A DNA stretch of 63,261 nucleotides. Source: Albidovulum sp. GTDB taxonomy: Bacteria; Pseudomonadota; Alphaproteobacteria; Rhodobacterales; Rhodobacteraceae. The notes under the pieces were generated by a model. That model made no database searches. It saw only the letters and a program-made list of their open reading frames with translations, and had not been told where the DNA came from. The stretch lies in the NCBI GenBank assembly GCA_015491895.1, contig WFVA01000006.1, positions 1 to 63,261 on the forward strand, written 5' to 3'. The stretch's first letter is position 1. Each line of letters begins with the position of its first letter. The position numbers and the translations under genes are program-made. This document shows positions 24,141 through 31,906 of the stretch, piece by piece.

Positions 24141-24163
24141 CCGAAGATTATTCGGCATTTTTT
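24141..24163 (+). other. Small hairpin with T-run in the dgcN/mcl1 gap
   Basis: CCGAA (24141-24145) and TTCGG (24151-24155) form a short stem followed by CATTTTTTC in an AT-rich island between the divergent dgcN and mcl1 genes. The stem is only five pairs, so a regulator site or a weak terminator are both possible. Confidence 0.3.
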
Positions 24164-24236
24164 CGTATTACGGGAAATTTTTCGAATCCGCCCAACGCCG
24201 CGCCACAGCATTCCGCGCTTGCCGGAAGAGGCGCAA

Positions 24237-24242
24237 TATAAT
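24237..24242 (+). promoter_or_regulatory. Putative -10 element of mcl1
   Basis: A perfect TATAAT lies 51 bases before the mcl1 start. No good -35 is visible at 16-18 bases, suggesting an activator-dependent promoter. Confidence 0.35.
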
Positions 24243-24293
24243 ATCCCGCCAATGATCCACAACGAAACATCCTTGCCAGGAACCCCCTTCTCC

Positions 24294-25250
24294 ATGAGCT
24301 TTCGCATCCAGCCAAGCCCCCCTGCCCGCCCCAACCGCTGCCAGCTGTTCGGCCCCGGCTCACGCCCGGCGATCTTCGAGAAGATGGCGAAAAGCGAGGC
24401 GGACGTGATCAACCTCGATCTTGAAGACAGCGTCGCCCCCGACGACAAGGAAAGCGCCCGCAGCAACGTGATCGAGGCGATCAGCGATATCGACTGGGGC
24501 AACAAGTATCTCAGCGTGCGGATCAACGGGCTCGATACGCCATATTGGTATCGCGATGTGGTGGATCTCCTCGAAAACGCCTCCGAACGGCTCGATCAGA
24601 TCATGATCCCGAAAGTGGGCAATGCCTCCGATATCTATGCAGTGGATGCGCTCGTGAGCGCGATCGAGGCCGCGAAAGGGCGCAACAAGAGGATCAGCCT
24701 TGAGGTGATCATCGAAAGCGCCGCCGGCATTTCCCATGTGGAGGAAATCGCCGCCGCCAGCCCCCGCCTGCAGGCAATGAGCCTCGGCGCCGCCGATTAC
24801 GCGGCTTCGATGGGCATGCAGACAACCGGCATCGGCGGCACCCAGGAAAACTACTACATGCTCCATGACGGCAAAAAATACTGGGGCGATCCCTGGCATT
24901 GGGCGCAGGCCGCGATCGTTGCCGCCTGCCGCACGCATGGCGTGCTGCCGATCGATGGCCCCTTCGGCGATTTTTCGGATGACGAGGGCTACATCGCACA
25001 GGCGCGCCGTTCGGCTACCCTCGGCATGGTCGGCAAATGGGCGATCCATCCCAAACAGATCGCGCTGGCCAATCAGGTGTTCACCCCCTCCGAGGAGCAG
25101 GTGAAGGAAGCGCGCGAGATCCTGAAGGCCATGGCGGAGGCCAAGGCGCGGGGGGAGGGCGCCACCGTCTACAAGGGCCGGCTGGTGGATATAGCCAGCA
25201 TCAAGCAGGCCGAGGTGATCGTGCGTCAGGCGGAAATGATCGATGGCTGA
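24294..25250 (+). CDS. mcl1: L-malyl-CoA/beta-methylmalyl-CoA lyase
   Basis: The 318-residue HpcH/HpaI-type lyase begins MSFRIQPSPPARPNRCQLFGPGSRPAIFEKM, nearly the Rhodobacter Mcl1 N-terminus. It contains ADVINLDLEDSVAPDDKE (metal-binding Glu/Asp region), EVIIESAAGISHVEEIAAAS and SLGAADYAASMGMQTTGIGG. Mcl1 cleaves L-malyl-CoA or beta-methylmalyl-CoA to glyoxylate plus acetyl- or propionyl-CoA, used in the ethylmalonyl-CoA pathway and 3-hydroxypropionate-type routes. The start is set by homology; the frame remains open upstream. Its stop overlaps the next gene by eight bases. Confidence 0.93.
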   Translation: MSFRIQPSPPARPNRCQLFGPGSRPAIFEKMAKSEADVINLDLEDSVAPDDKESARSNVIEAISDIDWGNKYLSVRINGLDTPYWYRDVVDLLENASERLDQIMIPKVGNASDIYAVDALVSAIEAAKGRNKRISLEVIIESAAGISHVEEIAAASPRLQAMSLGAADYAASMGMQTTGIGGTQENYYMLHDGKKYWGDPWHWAQAAIVAACRTHGVLPIDGPFGDFSDDEGYIAQARRSATLGMVGKWAIHPKQIALANQVFTPSEEQVKEAREILKAMAEAKARGEGATVYKGRLVDIASIKQAEVIVRQAEMIDG

Positions 25251-25872
25251 AGGGCGCCCGGATCTGGTGCTGCTGCACACGGCCGAAGTGCATGTTGCGC
25301 GGTTTGATGAAATCGCGCAGCGCATCGCGCCGAAAGCCGCCTTGCAGCATCACATCCGCCCCGAATGGCTCGCCCTGGCCCGGAAGCACGGCCTGACGGA
25401 AAGCCTGAGGGCGGAATTTGCGGAATTCGTGCAGGCGCAACCGGCTCCCGTGCTGTGCACGTGCACCTCTCTCGGCCCGCTCGCGGATGAAGCCGGCGCG
25501 ATTCGCATCGATCGGCCCATGATGCAGGAGGCGGCCAGGCATGGCCCGCCGGTTGCGATGGCCTACTGTGTGGAAAGCACCTGTGCTCCGAGCATGGCGC
25601 TTTTGCGCGAATGCCTTGAGGAGGCGGGCCACGAGCCCGGGATCCGCGCCATTGAAATAACCGAGGCGTGGCCGGCCTTCGAGGCGGGGGACGAGCCCGC
25701 CTTCACGCAAGCCATAGCAAGGGCCATCCGCCTGCACCTCGCCGCCTTCCCCGGCACGCGCGCAGTGGTTCTGGCCCAAGCCAGCATGAGCGATGCCGCC
25801 CCGCTTCTGGCCGATACGCCGCCGGTAGTGACTTCACCCGAGAGCGCGCTGCGCGCTGCGCTTGCCTCCTGA
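25243..25872 (+). CDS. Asp/Glu racemase-like protein with one catalytic cysteine
   Basis: This 209-residue protein resembles the Asp/Glu/hydantoin racemase superfamily: LVLLHTAEVHV at the start, APVLCTCTSLGPLADEAG holding the first active-site cysteine region (~residues 70-73), and AVVLAQASMSDAAPLL (~175) where the second cysteine should be. Gln replaces that Cys, so two-base racemisation is unlikely; a one-cysteine decarboxylase, isomerase or non-catalytic role fits better. It overlaps the end of mcl1 by eight bases and is therefore tightly co-expressed with it, suggesting a function around glyoxylate or malyl-CoA metabolism. Substrate unknown. Confidence 0.7.
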   Translation: MAEGRPDLVLLHTAEVHVARFDEIAQRIAPKAALQHHIRPEWLALARKHGLTESLRAEFAEFVQAQPAPVLCTCTSLGPLADEAGAIRIDRPMMQEAARHGPPVAMAYCVESTCAPSMALLRECLEEAGHEPGIRAIEITEAWPAFEAGDEPAFTQAIARAIRLHLAAFPGTRAVVLAQASMSDAAPLLADTPPVVTSPESALRAALAS

Positions 25873-25948
25873 GGCTCTAGCGGGTGCGCGAGCACGCCGA
25901 ATGCAGTGCCAATACTGCTGCAATAGAATCCTGCCAAGCTTCCGCCCG

Positions 25949-25979
25949 TTGCAAATCTTCTCCCCGCCCTGCATATAAC
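25949..25979 (+). promoter_or_regulatory. Putative promoter of accA
   Basis: TTGCAA (25949-25954) and TATAAC (25974-25979) lie 26 bases upstream of the accA start with 19-base spacing, slightly long. The region between the racemase-like gene and accA (25873-26005) shows nothing else. Confidence 0.4.
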
Positions 25980-26005
25980 ATGCCGACACGATCCCGGAGA
26001 GCCGC

Positions 26006-26968
26006 ATGAACAACTATCTGGACTTCGAGAAGCCGCTGGCCGAAATCGAGGGCAAGGCGGAAGAGCTGCGTGCCCTGGCGCGCCAGAACGAAGAGATGGA
26101 TGTGGAGAAGGAGGCCGCCGCGCTCGATGCCAAGGCCGAGGCCTTGCTTGCCGATCTCTATGAAAATCTCTCGCCCTGGCGCAAATGCCAGGTGGCCCGC
26201 CATCCTGACCGCCCCCATACTCGCGATTATATCGAAGCGCTGTTCAGCGAATACACCCCGCTCGCGGGAGATCGCAATTTCGCCGACGATCATGCGGTGA
26301 TGGGCGGCCTTGCCCGCATGAATGACCGCCCGGTAATGGTGATCGGGCTCGAAAAAGGGCATGATACGAAATCGCGGATCGAGCGGAATTTCGGCATGGC
26401 CCGCCCCGAGGGCTACCGCAAGGCCATCCGCCTGATGGATCTGGCCGATCGTTTCGGCCTGCCCGTGATCACCCTCGTGGACACACCCGGCGCCTACCCC
26501 GGCAAGGGCGCCGAAGAGCGGGGGCAATCGGAGGCCATTGCGCGCTCCACCGAAAAATGCCTGCAGATCAGGGTGCCGCTGATCTCGGTGATCATCGGCG
26601 AAGGCGGCTCCGGCGGCGCCGTGGCGCTCGCTACGGCCAACAAGCTGATCATGCTCGAACATTCCGTCTATTCCGTGATCTCGCCGGAGGGCTGCGCCTC
26701 GATCCTGTGGAAGGATGCCGAGAAGATGCGCGAAGCGGCAGAGGCCCTCAAACTGACGGCGCAGGATCTCCACAGGCTCGGCGTGGCCGATATGATCGTC
26801 AAGGAGCCCGTGGGCGGGGCGCAGCGCGATCGTGAAGCAACGATCCAGGCGGTGGGGCGCGCGCTGGAAAGCGCTCTCAAGGAGTTTGGGAAGAAGAAGC
26901 CCGATGCTATCCTGAAACACCGGCGCAGGAAATATCTCGAAATGGGCCGCAAGGGCCTGGCCGCCTGA
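26006..26968 (+). CDS. accA: Acetyl-CoA carboxylase carboxyltransferase subunit alpha
   Basis: The 320-residue protein matches Acc[26 protein letters not shown], an N-terminal helical region, [48 protein letters not shown], and the crotonase-fold core [26 protein letters not shown] with [13 protein letters not shown]. With AccD it transfers the carboxyl group from biotin to acetyl-CoA for fatty acid synthesis. CCGGAGAGCCGC precedes the ATG. A copy of the dispersed repeat lies 27 bases after the stop, between accA and the convergent rnr. Confidence 0.97.
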   Translation: MNNYLDFEKPLAEIEGKAEELRALARQNEEMDVEKEAAALDAKAEALLADLYENLSPWRKCQVARHPDRPHTRDYIEALFSEYTPLAGDRNFADDHAVMGGLARMNDRPVMVIGLEKGHDTKSRIERNFGMARPEGYRKAIRLMDLADRFGLPVITLVDTPGAYPGKGAEERGQSEAIARSTEKCLQIRVPLISVIIGEGGSGGAVALATANKLIMLEHSVYSVISPEGCASILWKDAEKMREAAEALKLTAQDLHRLGVADMIVKEPVGGAQRDREATIQAVGRALESALKEFGKKKPDAILKHRRRKYLEMGRKGLAA

Positions 26969-26994
26969 CGCCAGCACTCAGCCGCCGGTGCTGG

Positions 26995-27034
26995 CTCTGC
27001 CTCCGGCGGGGATATTTGCCGGACCAGTGATCAA
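26995..27034 (+). repeat. Dispersed intergenic repeat, copy 3
   Basis: Third copy: GCCTCCGGCGGGGATATTTG, then three bases, then GACCAGTGAT. It lies in the 103-base gap between the convergent accA and rnr genes, sense with accA. Confidence 0.85.
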
Positions 27035-27071
27035 CGGCGGCTCTTCGAAGCGCGCGGCGCGACGAAGGCGA

Positions 27072-29345
27072 TCACTTGCCCTGAGAGCGCTTGCGACTCG
27101 CCTTCTTGCGTATCCCGGTCGATTTTGCCTTGCCCCGGGCGGCCTTGCGCCCCGTTTTCCCCTTGCCAGAACGCGAGGATCTCCGCCCCTTCGGGAGGGG
27201 TTTGCCGTCAACTTCCAGAAGCTCGAACATGAGCCCGCCCGTGAGCGGCACCGCCTCGACAAGGCGCACCGTCACCGGCGTGCCGAGGGTGAGCCTGAGG
27301 CCGGTTTCCTCGCCGGTGAGGCTTTGCTCCTCGGGATCGAACCGGAAATATTCGCGCCCGATGGAGCGGATGGGCACAAGGCCATCGGCGCCGGTTCCAT
27401 CGAGCTTCACGAATATTCCGAAGCGAGTAACGCCCGCGATCCGGCCGGTGAACTCGCTGCCGGTGCGCTCGGCCAGATAGGCGGCGAGGTAGCGATCGGT
27501 GGTATCGCGTTCTGCGGCCATGGATCGGCGCTCCGTCATCGAGATATGCTCGGCGATTTCGGGGAGGCGCTCGATGATCTCGGGCGTCAGGCCATCCTTG
27601 CCCCATTTGTGAGCGCTGATCAGGGCGCGGTGCACGATCAGATCGGCATAGCGGCGGATGGGCGAGGTGAAATGCGCATAGGATCTGAGCGCGAGGCCGA
27701 AATGGCCGAAATTCTCGGGGTGGTAATAGGCCTGCGTCATCGAGCGCAGGGTGGCGATGTTGATCAGCTCGTCATGCTCGGTGCCCTCGGCCTGGGCGAG
27801 CAGACGGTTGAGGTGGCGGGTGTGCATCACCTGCCCCTTGCCCAGCGTGAACCCGGATTCCTGCGCGATCTCGCGCAGGGCATCGATCTTCTCGGGCGCC
27901 GGCTCTTCATGGACGCGATAGAGAAGCGGGCTTTTGTGCTTCTTGAGATCCTCCGCCGCCGCAACATTGGCCAGGATCATGAATTCCTCGATCAGCTTGT
28001 GGGCGTCGAGGCGCTCACGAAAATCGACGGAAACCACCCGCCCCTTTTCATCGAGCACGATCTTGCGCTCGGGTAGATCGAGATCGAGCGGCGCGCGCTT
28101 CTCGCGGGCTTTCAGGGCAGTATGCCAGGCGGCGTAGAGCGGCTTCAGGACGGTTTCCAGGAGCGGGGCGGTGCGCGCGTTGGGCTTTCCATCCACGGCG
28201 GCCTGGACCTCGCCGTAATGGAGAGAAGCGCGCGATCTCATCATGGCGCGGGTGAAGCGATGCGCGATCAATTCGCCCTTGCTGTCGATCACCATGCGCA
28301 CCGCGATCACCGGGCGATCAACGTCCTCATGCAGGCTGCACAGATCGCCGGAAAGCCGATCGGGCAGCATCGGCACCACGCGATCGGGGAAATAGGTGGA
28401 ATTGCCACGCCGATAGGCCTCGCGATCAAGCGCCGTGCCGGGGCGGACATACCAGGCCACATCGGCGATCGCGACCCAGATCACATGCCCGCCCCTGTTT
28501 TCCGGATCGGTATCGGGCTCGGCGTAGCAGGCGTCATCATGATCGCGCGCATCGGAGGGATCGATGGTGATGAGGGGAAGATCGCGCAGATCCTCGCGCC
28601 CATCTAGCGGGGCGGGCTTCGCCCTTTCCGCTTCTACCAGCACTTCGGGGGGGAATTCATCGGGAATGCCGTGCTCGTGGATGGCAATCAGCGATATCGC
28701 CTTCGGTGCGGTGGGATCGCCGAGCCGCTCCACGACCCGCGCCACGGGAAGCCCCATGCGCGAACGCGGCCCGATCTGCTCGGCCTCCACCAGCTCGCCA
28801 TCGCGCGCATCGCCCGTTTCACGCGCCGGCACCAGCCATTCGCGATCGCTTCCCTTCTCGATGGGCAGGATGCGCCCGCCCTCGGCCGTCTGGCGAAAGA
28901 TGCCGAGCACCTTGCGTTTCGTGCTGTCGATGTGGCGGATGAGGCGGGCCTCATAGCCGAATTCGCCATCGCCTTCTAGCCTGCGCAGGCGGGCAAGGAT
29001 TCGATCGCCCTCGCCGAGCGCCGGTTGCCCCTCCCGCTCGACAACCACGATCCTGGGCGGCTCGCCTTCGCCGTGCCAATCGATGGGGCGCGCCGTAAGA
29101 TCGTCATCTGGCGTGGGCGGGTTGACCACCAGCACGCTCACCGGTGGAAGGCTTTCGGGATCGCGGAAGCTCTTGCGGCGCTTCTCGAGATGCCCTTCGG
29201 CCTCAAGCTCCTTCAGGATGCGCTTGAGATCTATCCGCGCCGCGCCCTTGATGGCGAAAGCACGGGCGATATCGCGCTTGCTTGTCTGGGTCGGGTTTTC
29301 GGAGATCCACTTCAGGATTTCATCTTTGCTTGGAAATTTCTTCAT
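27072..29345 (-). CDS. rnr: Ribonuclease R
   Basis: The 757-residue exoribonuclease has an N-terminal HTH-like region (MKKFPSKDEILKWISENP, SKRDIARAFAIKG) and cold-shock domains. The RNB catalytic domain has DPSDARDHDDACYAEPD (metal-binding Asp cluster, ~residues 265-282) and GRGNST-like segments. The S1 domain (residues ~625-710) is followed by a Lys/Arg-rich tail (RKKASRKRSQGK). RNase R degrades structured RNA 3' to 5' and is upregulated by stress in other bacteria. AGGGGAAGCC precedes the ATG at 29345. It converges on accA. Confidence 0.96.
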   Translation of the reverse strand: MKKFPSKDEILKWISENPTQTSKRDIARAFAIKGAARIDLKRILKELEAEGHLEKRRKSFRDPESLPPVSVLVVNPPTPDDDLTARPIDWHGEGEPPRIVVVEREGQPALGEGDRILARLRRLEGDGEFGYEARLIRHIDSTKRKVLGIFRQTAEGGRILPIEKGSDREWLVPARETGDARDGELVEAEQIGPRSRMGLPVARVVERLGDPTAPKAISLIAIHEHGIPDEFPPEVLVEAERAKPAPLDGREDLRDLPLITIDPSDARDHDDACYAEPDTDPENRGGHVIWVAIADVAWYVRPGTALDREAYRRGNSTYFPDRVVPMLPDRLSGDLCSLHEDVDRPVIAVRMVIDSKGELIAHRFTRAMMRSRASLHYGEVQAAVDGKPNARTAPLLETVLKPLYAAWHTALKAREKRAPLDLDLPERKIVLDEKGRVVSVDFRERLDAHKLIEEFMILANVAAAEDLKKHKSPLLYRVHEEPAPEKIDALREIAQESGFTLGKGQVMHTRHLNRLLAQAEGTEHDELINIATLRSMTQAYYHPENFGHFGLALRSYAHFTSPIRRYADLIVHRALISAHKWGKDGLTPEIIERLPEIAEHISMTERRSMAAERDTTDRYLAAYLAERTGSEFTGRIAGVTRFGIFVKLDGTGADGLVPIRSIGREYFRFDPEEQSLTGEETGLRLTLGTPVTVRLVEAVPLTGGLMFELLEVDGKPLPKGRRSSRSGKGKTGRKAARGKAKSTGIRKKASRKRSQGK

Positions 29346-29375
29346 GGCTTCCCCTAGCACGTGGCGCAGGGAGGG

Positions 29376-29966
29376 TCACGCGCCAAAGCGCGCCAGATCG
29401 GCGGCGGTATCGACATCATCAAGCATTTCGATCAGGGCGGGAGGGGGGCCTGGCAATGTGGCGAGGCTCTCGCTGAGGGCCTGGGGGGTTGACCATCTCA
29501 CGCCCTCGAAAAGGCCCTGCGGCGGGGCCGGGGGAGCCCTCCACCCCACCAGCCAGAAGCCGCCATCGCCGGCCGGGCCGAAAACCGCCCTGTTGGCCCC
29601 CAGAGCGGAAAAGGCCGCGGCCACATGATGGCGGCGGATACCGGGGATATCGCCCCCGATCAGCACGACGGGCCCCTTGCCGGGAAGCGCCAGCAGGCGG
29701 CGCATCCGGGTGCCGAGATCACCCCGCCCCTGCGGGATGCGGGCAAGATCCGCAGGCCATGCGCGGCTATGCACCGCCACATCGGGGCTGACGGCAAGGA
29801 TCACCTGCCAGCGCAGATCGCGGATCTCGCGCAGCAGGCGGCGCACCCTGTGGCGGAACCACCAGGCCGCATCCACCATGCCGATCTCCTGCCCGAGCCT
29901 TGTTTTCACACGGCCCGGCCGGGGCTCCTTCACCATCACGATCAGGCGGGGGCGGGGTTTGCGCAT
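29376..29966 (-). CDS. DUF2064/TIGR04282-type glycosyltransferase-like protein
   Basis: This 196-residue protein starts MRKPRPRLIVMVKEPRPGRVKTRLG, the DUF2064 signature for a nucleotide-sugar/GT-A-like fold, and has PVVLIGGDIPGIRRHHVAAAF and AVFGPAGDGGFWLVGWR. Members include the TIGR04282 group named for arsenosugar biosynthesis, but no SAM-dependent arsenic genes are adjacent; the ArsR operon is 12 kb away. It starts one base after the dapE stop, so it is in an operon with dapE. The true substrate is unknown. Confidence 0.82.
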   Translation of the reverse strand: MRKPRPRLIVMVKEPRPGRVKTRLGQEIGMVDAAWWFRHRVRRLLREIRDLRWQVILAVSPDVAVHSRAWPADLARIPQGRGDLGTRMRRLLALPGKGPVVLIGGDIPGIRRHHVAAAFSALGANRAVFGPAGDGGFWLVGWRAPPAPPQGLFEGVRWSTPQALSESLATLPGPPPALIEMLDDVDTAADLARFGA

Positions 29967-29967
29967 C

Positions 29968-31128
29968 TCAGGCGAAATAATCTTTCAGCATGTGGCTGTA
30001 GATCGCCTTCAGCTTCACGATCTCCTCCACAGGCACGCGCTCATCCACCTGGTGCATGGTTTTCCCGGTGAGGCCGAATTCCACCACCGGGCAGTGATCC
30101 TTGATGAAGCGGGCGTCAGAGGTGCCGCCCGTTGTGGAAAGCTCCGGCGTGATCCCCGTTTCCGCCTGCACGGCCCGGGCCACCATATCCGAGAGCCGCC
30201 CCGGCGGCGTGAGGAAGCTTTCGCCCGAAACCTTCACCTCCATGGTGAATTCGACCCCCGTTTCAGCCGCCATCCCTGCCCGCTCCGCCTCAAGCCATTT
30301 CGTAAGCGAAGCGGAATCATGGGCATCGTTGAAGCGGATGTTGACGGTGGCGCGGCACTCCGCCGGGATCACGTTCGTTGCCGGATTGCCGGTATCGATC
30401 GTTGTCGGGGCCAGGGTGGAGGGCTCGAAATGCGCCGTGCCCTCATCGAGCCCGTGATCGGCAAGCCGGGCGATCAGCCTCGCCATGGCGCTGACCGGGT
30501 TCTTCGCGCGCTGGGGATAGGCGGAATGGCCCTGCACGCCGCGGGCGGTGAAATGGGCCGTCATGGAGCCACGCCGGCCGATTTTCATCATGTCGCCCAG
30601 TTGCGCGCGGCTCGTGGGCTCGCCGACGATGCAGATATCCATCCGCTCGCCCTCGCGCGCCATCCAGTCCAGAAGCGCCACCGTGCCATCGGTGGCATCG
30701 CCCTCCTCATCGCCGGTGATGGCGAGGATAACGGCGCCATCGGGGGACGCTTCCCGCACGAAATCCATGGCGGCGGCGGCAAAGGCCGCCACGCCGGATT
30801 TCATGTCGGTCGCGCCACGGCCCCAGAGGGTACCCTCCACGATCTCGCCACCGAAGGGATCGTGGCTCCAGGCGGCCGCATCGCCCACCGGCACCACATC
30901 GGTATGGCCGTTGAACCCGAAGCTCTTCGCAGCAGCTTTCGCCCCCCAACGGGCAAAGAGATTGGCCACGCCGCCGCGATCGACCCGCGTGCATTCAAAG
31001 CCCGCACCTGCGAGACAGCGCTCCAGCAATTGCAGCGCTCCGCCTTCTTCAGGGGTCACGGAAGGGCAGCGGATCAGTTCGGCCGCGAGGGCAACGGGAT
31101 CTGTCGGTTTGTTCAAGGAAGCCTCCAT
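29968..31128 (-). CDS. dapE: Succinyl-diaminopimelate desuccinylase
   Basis: The 386-residue M20 metallopeptidase has the metal ligands in [12 protein letters not shown] (His/Asp), [26 protein letters not shown] (catalytic Glu-Glu) and the C-terminal [14 protein letters not shown]. It hydrolyses N-succinyl-LL-diaminopimelate in lysine and peptidoglycan precursor synthesis; dapB and dapD are also in this window. The start [23 protein letters not shown] is chosen over an upstream in-frame Met at 31224, whose extra residues look non-coding. The 262-base gap upstream holds the CtrA-type box and structured leader described separately. Confidence 0.96.
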   Translation of the reverse strand: MEASLNKPTDPVALAAELIRCPSVTPEEGGALQLLERCLAGAGFECTRVDRGGVANLFARWGAKAAAKSFGFNGHTDVVPVGDAAAWSHDPFGGEIVEGTLWGRGATDMKSGVAAFAAAAMDFVREASPDGAVILAITGDEEGDATDGTVALLDWMAREGERMDICIVGEPTSRAQLGDMMKIGRRGSMTAHFTARGVQGHSAYPQRAKNPVSAMARLIARLADHGLDEGTAHFEPSTLAPTTIDTGNPATNVIPAECRATVNIRFNDAHDSASLTKWLEAERAGMAAETGVEFTMEVKVSGESFLTPPGRLSDMVARAVQAETGITPELSTTGGTSDARFIKDHCPVVEFGLTGKTMHQVDERVPVEEIVKLKAIYSHMLKDYFA

Positions 31129-31243
31129 GCTCGCTCGCCAAAGCGATAGCGCCCCGCAGCACTGCCTGCAATCCTGCGCATCCCGGTGCTGCGCGAAAAA
31201 CACAACGCTCGGTGCGAACCGCAAAGCAACCGCGACAAAATTG

Positions 31244-31259
31244 TTAACATTTCATTAAC
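31244..31259. promoter_or_regulatory. CtrA-type binding site (TTAA-N7-TTAAC)
   Basis: TTAACATTTCATTAAC is a perfect match to the alphaproteobacterial CtrA full-site pattern TTAA-N7-TTAAC. A third TTAA follows six bases on (31265-31268). TTAA is very rare elsewhere in this GC-rich window. The site lies between the divergent dapE and the anchor-L/Hint remnant, about 130 bases before the latter. Confidence 0.65.
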
Positions 31260-31289
31260 TTCAGTTAATATGACACTCAACAACGATCG

Positions 31290-31372
31290 AGGCAGGCCGG
31301 ACGGAAAGCCGGAAACAAACCGGCTGGCGCAAGGGAGCAGCTCTCTACCTTTCCCTGCGTATCAGCCTGCCT
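31290..31372 (+). ncRNA. Candidate structured leader RNA (three-way junction)
   Basis: Three helices can form together. P1: AGGCAGGC (31290-31297) with GCCTGCCT (31365-31372). P2: AGCCGG (31307-31312) with CCGGCT (31320-31325), loop AAACAAA. P3: 31328-31336 with 31352-31359 (CGC, one bulge, AGGGA against TCCCTGCG). The closing strand of P1 ends 18 bases before the ATG at 31391, so it could mask or release the translation start. It lies directly after the CtrA-type box. No known riboswitch core was recognised. Confidence 0.4.
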
Positions 31373-31390
31373 GAAATGGGGCAGAGCAGC

Positions 31391-31905
31391 ATGGTGGCGG
31401 CTTTCGAGCTACCGATCAATATGAGTGCGAGCGCACTCCAGATGGCGCAGGAAAGCTTCGGCGCAGGTGTTGCGGCGGTCAATGCCGGCGATCCGGGCGC
31501 AATCCTCGCCACCGGCAAGGCCCGTGATTTCACCAATTGCACCGGGGATGTCAATCACCGCCCCAATACCTCCATCGGCACATCCCGCGCAACAACGATC
31601 CCGCCTTCCATACGCTGGCCGGCACCCCCGCAAGGGATGCGGCCAGGGATATTGTCGATGGCAGGGCGATACGGCACCGGGGAAGGGCGATCATGGAATA
31701 TGTGCGCCTGATGCTCGATCGTCACCAGATCCTCTGCGCAAACGGCCTGGCTTCGGAAAGCTTTCCGGGCGAAGCGCTGAATGAAACCGCCGACCTCTTT
31801 TCCGGCCTCGATCCGATGGCGGGCGCCGGCTACGGAAAGGTGGCAAGGCGCACGCCGAAATCCCGGGCAGCAGCCCTTCTCCTCAATCATCGCAAAATGG
31901 CCTGA
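31391..31905 (+). pseudogene. Decayed choice-of-anchor-L / Hint exported protein
   Basis: Two frames carry pieces of one protein type. Frame one from 31391 reads ELPINMSASALQMAQESFG, GVAAVNAGDPGAILATGKA and DFTNCTGDVNHRPNTSIG, the N-terminal part of choice-of-anchor-L domains. After a frameshift near 31580-31590 it continues NNDPAFHTLAGTPARDAA. It then jumps, without the rest of that domain or the first part of the Hint, to EYVRLMLDRHQILCANGLASE, the end of a rhodobacterial Hint domain. So the remnant shows a frameshift plus an internal deletion. The last segment could still be translated from ATG 31693 (70 residues; GGGAAGGG upstream), and its stop is one base before the next gene, allowing coupling. 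Confidence 0.6.
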
Positions 31906-31906
31906 A

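Noticed and set aside
29376-29966. Arsenosugar biosynthesis role for the DUF2064 gene together with the ArsR operon
   Set aside because: The two loci are 12 kb apart and no radical-SAM or methyltransferase arsenic genes accompany either; DUF2064 proteins are also found without arsenic genes.
31290-31372. c-di-GMP-I (GEMM) riboswitch
   Set aside because: Only GACGGAAAGCC resembles the core GACGCAAAGCC; the tetraloop helix, its receptor and the other conserved blocks are not present.
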